In this document: positions 7,680-14,244 of the stretch, piece by piece
Numbering within the stretch: the first letter of the stretch is position 1
Layout of the letters: each line of letters begins with the position of its first letter
Assembly (NCBI GenBank): GCA_036244995.1
Contig: BTTF01000027.1
Span: 1-24,242 of the forward strand
Direction of reading: 5' to 3'
Length of the DNA: 24,242 bases
Source: BMS3Bbin07 sp036244995
GTDB lineage: Bacteria; Nitrospirota; Thermodesulfovibrionia; Thermodesulfovibrionales; JdFR-85
Translations under genes and position numbers: made by a program
Notes under the pieces: generated by a model
What the model saw: only the letters and a program-made list of their open reading frames with translations
The model's database searches: none
Told to the model about the DNA's origin: nothing

Positions 7680-8796
7680 CTTGATTTATTTTCCTTTTAA
7701 CTGAGAAAATCACCTTTTTCCATCTGGAGGGAGCGAGTTGTTTTTCTTTCATTACAACCTTTACAAGTTCTGAGGAAACCTCACTGAGGGGCAGTATCCT
7801 TTGTGCAGCGCCTGCTTTTATAACCTCCCGGGGCATGCCAAAGACAACGGCAGTCTCTTCAGACTCGGTAATAGTATAACCGCCCCGCCTGAAAATTTCC
7901 ACCATTCCCCTTGTTCCGTCATTCCCCATGCCGGTGAGCACAACGCCAAGAGTCCTGTCTTTAAATATCTTTGCCACCGATTCCATCATCAGGTTAATAG
8001 ACGGCACATATCTGTCATTGTCTTCGGCATTTTTAAGCCTCGCATAAATCCTGTCATTCCCGGTCTTCAGCAGTAGGTGGCATCCCCCCGGGCATATAAG
8101 GGCCTTTCCGGGCTCAAGTGGTTCATCGTCCTCTGCCTCTTTAACCCTTATTGCCGAGAGTCTGTTCAGCCTTTCAGCGAATGAACCGGTGAACCCTCCG
8201 GGCATGTGCTGGCTTATCACTATCGGGGCCGGGAAATTTCCCGGCATTCCCGTCAGGATTAACTGAAGTGCCTGAGGACCTCCGGTAGAGGCCCCGATGG
8301 CAACAATCCTGTCCGGATGTTTATTGGAAAAAGCGGGAACCGTTTCCAATGGTTTTCTTGAGGGTATGGAATTGAGGTTTCTGTTGAGCTTGCTCAGAGA
8401 TGAGGCATCTATGTTCCTTACTTTTGCCAACAGGTCGTTTTCAATATTGTGAAGCTCAAACGATGCCCTTCTGGTTGGTTTGGCAATGAAGTCCACGGCA
8501 CCCAGCTCCAGTGCCTTGAAGACGGTTCTGCTGTCTGAATGGGAACTTACCATTATTACAGGTGTGGGACTTTCTCTCATAAGCCATCTCAGGAAACTGA
8601 ACCCGTCCATCTCCGGCATCTCAAGATCCAGAGTGATTATATCCGGCCTGTAACGGAGTGTTTTCCTTATGGCGTCTATTCCATCCACAGCAATTCCGGT
8701 TACATCAACCATTGGGGCCTTCAGCAGCATGTTTTTGATTGTCTGCCTGCTGAAGGCGGAATCATCAACAACCAGGACTTTTATCTTTTCCGGCAT
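7672..8796 (-). CDS. cheB: Chemoreceptor methylesterase/deamidase CheB
   Basis: 374-residue adaptation enzyme that removes methyl groups from receptor glutamates (and deamidates glutamines) when phosphorylated by CheA. The receiver (1-120) has DD at 11-12, phosphoacceptor Asp57 in ITLDLEMPEMDG and Lys106 in FIAKPTRR. The catalytic domain carries the full triad: Ser170 in IGASTGGP, His197 in ISQHMPGGFT and Asp293 in TGMGNDGTRGM. A basic tail of about 20 residues follows the conserved end. It overlaps cheR by 16 bp upstream and the GAF gene by 8 bp downstream. The ATG has AAGGA upstream at close spacing. Confidence 0.97.
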   Translation of the reverse strand: MPEKIKVLVVDDSAFSRQTIKNMLLKAPMVDVTGIAVDGIDAIRKTLRYRPDIITLDLEMPEMDGFSFLRWLMRESPTPVIMVSSHSDSRTVFKALELGAVDFIAKPTRRASFELHNIENDLLAKVRNIDASSLSKLNRNLNSIPSRKPLETVPAFSNKHPDRIVAIGASTGGPQALQLILTGMPGNFPAPIVISQHMPGGFTGSFAERLNRLSAIRVKEAEDDEPLEPGKALICPGGCHLLLKTGNDRIYARLKNAEDNDRYVPSINLMMESVAKIFKDRTLGVVLTGMGNDGTRGMVEIFRRGGYTITESEETAVVFGMPREVIKAGAAQRILPLSEVSSELVKVVMKEKQLAPSRWKKVIFSVKRKINQDG

Positions 8797-9665
8797 GAGG
8801 CCATCCTTTGTGATGAAGTGTCCGGTTTCCGGTATACAAGGTCATGCTTGAGATGTTTCAGGGCAAAAGCGGTTGACATGTTTATCAGGGACTCTGCATG
8901 TCCCAGGAGCAGGTAACCGCCATCAGGCAACACATTATAAAATCCCGCAACTACCTTTTTCCTTGACGGTATGTCAAAATATATCAGCGCATTTCTGCAA
9001 AAGACCACGTCTATCCTGCCTAAAGACCCCATTTTTACCCTGTCGAGCAGGTTAAGGTAGCCGAAATTCAGGAGCTTCTTTACTTTGTCGAGTATTTTAA
9101 AGGAACCGTTGGGCAGGGGGTCAAAATATTTATTAACATAATACTTCTCTATGCACCTGAAAGAGTTCTGTCTGTATATCCCTCTCCTTGCAGTCCGGAG
9201 CACCCTTCTGTTGATGTCACTGCCAAGAATTTCAACGTCCCAGCCGTTGAAAAGATTACTCTCAAGTATCAGCATGCCTATTGTATATGGTTCCTCACCT
9301 GTGGAACAGCCTGCCGACCAGATTCTTATCTTTCTGGTGTTTCTGTTTTTTTGTCTTAATTCCGGCAGTATCTCCTCGCTGAAAGAGAGGAGTTGATTCT
9401 TTTCCCTGAAGAAATATGTTTCATTGACTGTGAGCACGTCCATTATAGCGGCAAGTTCATCTTCACGGTTTCTGTCGTAAAGGAGATACCTGTAGTAGTC
9501 CCTGTAATTGTTTATATTGTTTATTCCGAGTCTGGTCGTGAGGCGTTTTTCAAGCAGATACCTGGCACTATTGTCAAAATAGATTCCTGAATAGTCCCTG
9601 ATGAGATCTCTAAGGAGTCTGAAAACATCGTCGGAGAGGACAAAGGTCTCATCTTTTTCAAACAC
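8781..9665 (-). CDS. cheR: Chemoreceptor glutamate methyltransferase CheR
   Basis: 294 residues. The enzyme transfers methyl from SAM to receptor glutamates, opposing CheB. The N-terminal helical domain (about 10-80) contains FRLLRDLIRDYSGIYF and the VNETYFFRE segment that leads into the Rossmann domain. SAM-binding motifs are IRIWSAGCSTGEEPYTI (about 128-144), ILGSDINRRVL and FCRNALIYFD. No TPR tail is present, and no receptor here ends with an NWETF-like tether, so methylation is probably tether-independent. The start is GTG at 9663-9665, with GAGGTGG about 6 nt upstream, overlapping the HEAT gene end by 8 bp. Confidence 0.96.
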   Translation of the reverse strand: MFEKDETFVLSDDVFRLLRDLIRDYSGIYFDNSARYLLEKRLTTRLGINNINNYRDYYRYLLYDRNREDELAAIMDVLTVNETYFFREKNQLLSFSEEILPELRQKNRNTRKIRIWSAGCSTGEEPYTIGMLILESNLFNGWDVEILGSDINRRVLRTARRGIYRQNSFRCIEKYYVNKYFDPLPNGSFKILDKVKKLLNFGYLNLLDRVKMGSLGRIDVVFCRNALIYFDIPSRKKVVAGFYNVLPDGGYLLLGHAESLINMSTAFALKHLKHDLVYRKPDTSSQRMASCRKR

Positions 9666-11655
9666 CTAAAGCCACCTCGATCGCCTTTCTGACAGTCGGG
9701 TCATCTTCAATATCATATATCCCTTCAAGACAGACTCTTGATTGTTGAGTGCCTGTTTTTGACAGTACCTGTACGGCAGCATATCTTGTTGCCCAGTCCT
9801 CACTGAACAGATGAGGTTCAACCTCTTCTTCCACGTCGGGAAATGATGACATTGACAGGATTGCCGTCCTTCGAATCTCACTATCATCAGAAAGGAGTAA
9901 CTTTATCAGGGACTCTCTTGCCTCTTTCCTGTCACTGAAGAGCGAGATTGACTCAATAGCCTGAGTTACAACAAAACCATTGCTGTCTTTTAATAACCCG
10001 ATCAGCGTTCTCAGGGATAATTCATCTTTATATACGGAGAGCGCCCGGGCTGCCGAGGCCCTGACGCCTTCGTCAGGGTCCTTTGTCATAACGATGATGG
10101 AGTCCAGGGAGTCCGGGGCATCCATGCCACCGGGCAAAAAGGAGAGATTCTCTGTGGCAATAGCACGTATCTCTGCTGACTCATCAGTTAATGCCGTACG
10201 GAGATATCTCTTTGCATGTTCGCCTCCGATCATGGATATGGCCTTTACAGCAGCCTTCCTCACTTCTTCTGATTCGTCCTTCACTGCAAACCCAAGCGCT
10301 TCAATTGACTCCCCGGCATGAATATTACCGAGAATAAGAGCGGTGTTTTTCCTTGAGAGTACTTTCGGGGAACTTAGTTTATCGATCAGTTCGGTAATGG
10401 AAAGGAAATTTTTCAGTTCAATCAGTGCGGCAACGGCAGCCTCCTGTACATCGGGATAGGGATGTATGAGGAGAGGGAAGATTTCTTCTACTGCCCTCCT
10501 GTCTCCTATCCGGCCCAAACCCCTTGCAGCATGAGCAACCACATGGCCGTCGTGGTCCATCAGGAGCCGTAAGAGTATATCATAAAACGCAGGATTTTGA
10601 AGTTCGGAAACAACCTCAACTATTAATCTGCTCCTTTCAGGGATTTCTGTCTTTACTATGGGGATAAGGTAATCCGGGTCTCTTTTACCGATAAAGAGCA
10701 GTGAACGTTTAACAGCATCCCTGAAAAACTCGTCTTCGGAAAGCTCAAGGAGCGGTCTTGTTGCACGATGGTCACATAGAAGACCGAGAAGGACAATTGC
10801 GGGGCCTTTGACGTCCCTGTTTGTGTGGTTGATATGTCTTAAAAGTATGTTAAAGGCATCATCACCAAGTATATTGTGGAGTTGTTTAGCTATGAACTCC
10901 TCAGATGTCCCGTCCTGATAGAATTTCTCAATGGTCCTCAGTGCTTCTTCCACAACAGAACGTCTCCGGTCAAGGAGAAAGGGGATGATTTCCTTCAGTG
11001 TTTCGGGTTCCGAAAACTTTGAGAGTGCCTTAAGTGCCGGTTCGGTAAGAAGGCTGTTTTTGAGGACCTTCAGGAGATAGGGGATGGCCGTTCTGTCCCC
11101 CATCAACCCAAGGGCATCCACTGCAGGGTAAGCCGTCCAGACCTCTCCGGTCTCTATGATCTCCACAAGGGCACCTGTAACAGAGGTTTCCTTGAGCCTT
11201 CCAAGGCACTCAACGGCTGATGCCCTTACGTTGGTATCCTCATCCTTTATTGCCCTGAGCAGCAGGGGCAGGACCTCCTTTCCACCGATAAATCCCAGGA
11301 CATCAATGATAAACTTTCTCACGTCGTGATTATCAGACTCAAAGGCATCAATGAGTTGAGGAACGGATTTTTTGCCGAGCCTTATAAGGGCTTCTATTGC
11401 AGTGTTTCGTGCCCCTGCGTTGTCTTCAACATAGAGGAGACCAATAAGGTCTTTTATATAACTGTCCGGGCTGAAGCCCTCAATCAGGACATTGAGGGCG
11501 GTTTTCCTTATTCTCCAGCTTTCATCCTTAAAGGAATCAAGGATGTAGTTCAGACCCTCAGGCCTGTTTTTCATGGAGAGAATCTTCTGCCGCCTTGATT
11601 CTATCTCTTTATTTTTTGTTTTTTTTGAGACTTCTCTTAACACCTTCCCTCCCAT
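9658..11655 (-). CDS. Large HEAT-repeat protein of the chemosensory operon
   Basis: 665-residue, probably cytoplasmic, all-helical solenoid. From about residue 25 to the end it is built of roughly 30-residue HEAT/PBS-lyase-like repeats with the recurrent patterns VRxxAVxALGxIGD and AIPYLLxxLKD; examples are DTNVRASAVECLGRL, DGHVVAHAARGLGRIGD and SEEVRKAAVKAISMIGG. No catalytic motif or membrane segment is seen. Such solenoids usually bind proteins; related HEAT proteins (named after phycobilin lyases) are known in some deltaproteobacterial chemosensory clusters. Position between cheW2 and cheR suggests a scaffold or an output partner of this pathway (inference). ATG at 11655 has AGAGGT upstream and overlaps cheW2 by 47 bp; a GTG at 11643 preceded by GGGAGG is an equally plausible start. 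Confidence 0.88.
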   Translation of the reverse strand: MGGKVLREVSKKTKNKEIESRRQKILSMKNRPEGLNYILDSFKDESWRIRKTALNVLIEGFSPDSYIKDLIGLLYVEDNAGARNTAIEALIRLGKKSVPQLIDAFESDNHDVRKFIIDVLGFIGGKEVLPLLLRAIKDEDTNVRASAVECLGRLKETSVTGALVEIIETGEVWTAYPAVDALGLMGDRTAIPYLLKVLKNSLLTEPALKALSKFSEPETLKEIIPFLLDRRRSVVEEALRTIEKFYQDGTSEEFIAKQLHNILGDDAFNILLRHINHTNRDVKGPAIVLLGLLCDHRATRPLLELSEDEFFRDAVKRSLLFIGKRDPDYLIPIVKTEIPERSRLIVEVVSELQNPAFYDILLRLLMDHDGHVVAHAARGLGRIGDRRAVEEIFPLLIHPYPDVQEAAVAALIELKNFLSITELIDKLSSPKVLSRKNTALILGNIHAGESIEALGFAVKDESEEVRKAAVKAISMIGGEHAKRYLRTALTDESAEIRAIATENLSFLPGGMDAPDSLDSIIVMTKDPDEGVRASAARALSVYKDELSLRTLIGLLKDSNGFVVTQAIESISLFSDRKEARESLIKLLLSDDSEIRRTAILSMSSFPDVEEEVEPHLFSEDWATRYAAVQVLSKTGTQQSRVCLEGIYDIEDDPTVRKAIEVALGV

Positions 11656-12151
11656 GAGGGTTTACCTCTTCATTTTTCAGTATTCCCCTGGATGTCTTTA
11701 ATTTAATTTTTTCCTCGCTTGTGAGTATTCTTTTAATATCCAGAATTATTATCACCTTGTTGTTGTTGGAAGGTTTTGCCCCAACACAGGAATGTTCCTG
11801 TCCGAGTCCTTTTATAAACTCTGCCCTGAACCCTTTAAAGAGTTTGGGAGGTTTTGATATCTTTTCTTCGGATATCTCCACTATATCCGTTACGTTATCC
11901 ACAAGCAGGCCAACCTTGTTCTCTTCAAGCCTGATAAGGACGACCCTCTGTTTGCCGGCCTTCTCTGTTATTCCAAACCTGATCCTCATGTCAATGACAG
12001 GAATAATCTCTCCCCTTACACTTATCACTCCGGAGACGAAATCAGGGAGTTCCGGTATTTTGAACAACTTCTGAGGCTTGAGTATCTCGACAACCCCCTG
12101 GATGTCTATGCCGAAGTTCTCATCAGCAATATCCAAGATAGTATACTTCAC
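11609..12151 (-). CDS. cheW: CheW-like adaptor (cheW2)
   Basis: 180 residues, one CheW (SH3-like tandem) domain at about 1-145, which links receptors to CheA. Recognisable parts are FGIDIQGVVEIL, the conserved VSGVISVRGEIIPVIDMR block, VGLLVDNVTDIVEI and a final IIILDIKRIL strand. The C-terminal 35 residues are very basic and low in complexity (ending SLKKNKK) and overlap the start of the HEAT gene in another frame, so this tail may be shaped by the overlap. The start overlaps the mcp1 stop by ATGA (4 bp), indicating translational coupling to that receptor. A second adaptor (cheW1) lies next to cheA. Confidence 0.94.
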   Translation of the reverse strand: MKYTILDIADENFGIDIQGVVEILKPQKLFKIPELPDFVSGVISVRGEIIPVIDMRIRFGITEKAGKQRVVLIRLEENKVGLLVDNVTDIVEISEEKISKPPKLFKGFRAEFIKGLGQEHSCVGAKPSNNNKVIIILDIKRILTSEEKIKLKTSRGILKNEEVNPHGREGVKRSLKKNKK

Positions 12152-14136
12152 AATGTGCCGGTCCTGAATATTTCCACTTCTTTTCTCAATACCTCCACCT
12201 CGTTATGAAGAGATGTAATGAAGAGAGAGACCTCTTTAACATTCCTCGTTGTTTCCTTCCCTATCACCATAACCTCTTCCATTGCCTCTATTATCCTCCT
12301 GTTGACCTTCTGCTGTTCAGCTGAGGCCCTTGCTATCTCAGCAGTCTTCCCGTTTGCAAGTTCGATGTTATCTGTAATAAATCCCGTACTCTCTGCCTGT
12401 TCATCCGTGGCATGTCTGGCAGCCTCCATTGCCTCCTTGATTGAACTTATGCTTTCAAGGAGGGAGGCCGTACCCCTTTCCTGTTGCTCTGTTGTCCTGT
12501 TTACATCCAGGATCATATTCTTGATATGTTCAATGGCGTTGACGATAAGTTCGAGCCCTTTTGCCTGCTGCACGGCAGCACGTTCGATGCTTGCTGCCAT
12601 TTGTGTGGATTTTTGCGAGGCATGAAGTATCTCTCTCAGGGCATCCCCGGTCTTGAGTACCACATGGTTTCCCTCTTCAACCATCCTGACGGTCTCCATC
12701 GTACCCTCCATGGCCTCTCTAATCTCTTTCTGCAGGGTTGAAACAATGGTTGCGATGTCCTGTGTAGATGCGGCGGTTTTTTCCGAGAGGTTCCTCATCT
12801 CATCGGCAACTATGGAGAAACTCTTTCCGTGTTCCCCGGCTTGAACAGCGAGTATCTGTGCATTCAGGCTGAGCATGCCTGTCTGTTCAGTCACATTCTT
12901 GATAACCGACAGTATCTTTTCAATATCCCTGGACCTCCTTCCAAGCCTTTCAATTGCCTCTGTAAGGGAGCTTACGGAACTCTCAATTTTTTCCATCCCC
13001 TCAATTGCATCTACAACGGATAACATGCCCTTTTCTGCAATAATATTTGTTGTCCGGTTACTCAGTTCAGCGGATTCCCTGATGGTCTTTTCTACTTCCT
13101 TGACAGAGGCATTGATCTCCTCAATAGAGGTTGAAGCCTGGTGTACGGCAGAAGTAGCGTTATCCGCCATTGATGCCACTTCCTGTGCCGACTGTGTCAG
13201 TCCTGCCACTGCGGAGTATGAATCACTGATATTGCTATTGAGATTGCCTACACTGGATGCTATTTCCTCTGATGCGGCCCTCATTTCAAGAAGCGCAGAG
13301 ACATTGTCATTTGATAATGAGAGGAGTTTTTCCGTATTCGCTATAGTCTGTTCCTGGGACCCGGAGGCATTTTTTACAGTCCTTGATATCTCCTCCAGGA
13401 ATCTCTGCCGATTACTTATGCCGTTTATTACATTTTTGAATGTCAGGTTTAACTGGCTTATTGCTGCAGAGACGTTGCCTGTGATGCTTTTTAGTTTCCT
13501 CACCGTGATCAGGAGCCGTTCAATGAGGAAGTCAAGCCCCTTTGCTATGATTCCAATCTCGTTGTCCTCTGCAATCTCTATCTTCTGCGTGAGATCACCG
13601 AGGGTGACCTTCTCTATGTTTGCGCTTAAACTCTCTATCTGAGTTCCGATATGCCTTTGAAAAAAGAGATAGATCAGAAGGGTCAGGACAAGAAAGACGA
13701 TACCCTGAAGTACCAGATTGGTGAGGATGAATGCCATATCTGCTTTTATCTTTTTATATTTTATCGTTACTTTTCCGACCTTTCTATTCCCTTCCATTAT
13801 GGGGGTCTCCATGCTTTGTGAATCACTGTTTTCCGGTGCCTGAGATTTTCTGAACAGGAGTTTGCTGTTTTTGGTTACCTCGATGGAGACTATGTTTTTA
13901 TCCTTAATCGCCCCGTTTGTTATCTGTTCGAGATATCTGTTATCCTGACTTGTCTTAACGGAGGCTGCAGCGTTTTCAATCAGGGTTGACAGCATGTATA
14001 TTCTTTTTCTTAACCCGGCCTCGATAGTGATATTGTGCCGGGAGAAAGACCAGTACCAGATGAAGGACTGCCCTATGAGGAGTATTACAAGGACCCTGAG
14101 TATGAATGTTGTGGATAGTTTCTTTTTTATCTTCAT
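12148..14136 (-). CDS. Methyl-accepting chemotaxis protein with divergent tip (mcp1)
   Basis: 662-residue membrane chemoreceptor. Membrane segments lie near residues 10-30 and 136-158 and enclose a small periplasmic domain of about 105 residues without recognisable ligand motif. HAMP (about 159-212) is followed by a long coiled coil. Isoleucine/leucine positions 282, 310 and 338 recur every 28 residues. The hairpin tip (about 410-450) is recognisable but diverged: VTEQTGMLSLNAQILAVQAG, then EHGKSFSIVADEM, where most receptors have QTNLLALNAA. The adjacent receptor mcp2 keeps the canonical form, and the two align over the coiled coil, so they look like paralogues. The ATG has AGGAAGG upstream. 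It is coupled to cheW2 by a 4-bp overlap. Confidence 0.95.
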   Translation of the reverse strand: MKIKKKLSTTFILRVLVILLIGQSFIWYWSFSRHNITIEAGLRKRIYMLSTLIENAAASVKTSQDNRYLEQITNGAIKDKNIVSIEVTKNSKLLFRKSQAPENSDSQSMETPIMEGNRKVGKVTIKYKKIKADMAFILTNLVLQGIVFLVLTLLIYLFFQRHIGTQIESLSANIEKVTLGDLTQKIEIAEDNEIGIIAKGLDFLIERLLITVRKLKSITGNVSAAISQLNLTFKNVINGISNRQRFLEEISRTVKNASGSQEQTIANTEKLLSLSNDNVSALLEMRAASEEIASSVGNLNSNISDSYSAVAGLTQSAQEVASMADNATSAVHQASTSIEEINASVKEVEKTIRESAELSNRTTNIIAEKGMLSVVDAIEGMEKIESSVSSLTEAIERLGRRSRDIEKILSVIKNVTEQTGMLSLNAQILAVQAGEHGKSFSIVADEMRNLSEKTAASTQDIATIVSTLQKEIREAMEGTMETVRMVEEGNHVVLKTGDALREILHASQKSTQMAASIERAAVQQAKGLELIVNAIEHIKNMILDVNRTTEQQERGTASLLESISSIKEAMEAARHATDEQAESTGFITDNIELANGKTAEIARASAEQQKVNRRIIEAMEEVMVIGKETTRNVKEVSLFITSLHNEVEVLRKEVEIFRTGTL

Positions 14137-14244
14137 GAGTATTCCTTCCTGATCAATTATAACAGTAGTGGCGAGGTTACCTCGCCTTCCTTATTGAATT
14201 CGTGGTTTACAGACCGTGAAAGAATCTATAGTTTAAAAAGTCTC
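14137..14244 (-). other. Spacer between mcp2 and mcp1 with a perfect GC-rich hairpin
   Basis: This 108-bp gap is the longest inside the operon. It contains GGCGAGG-tta-CCTCGCC at 14170-14186, a perfect 7-bp stem with a 3-nt loop. Neither strand has a U-tract after it. It is more likely an mRNA processing or stability element, or a protein site, than an intrinsic terminator. The mcp1 ribosome-binding site lies 20-30 nt further on. Confidence 0.6.

Noticed and set aside
12875..13642. Long open frame (255 codons) on the plus strand opposite mcp1, and similar ones opposite mcp2 and cheA
   Set aside because: Ser/Ala-rich antisense shadows of coiled-coil coding sequence, with no ribosome-binding sites and no recognisable domains; the minus-strand proteins are unmistakable.
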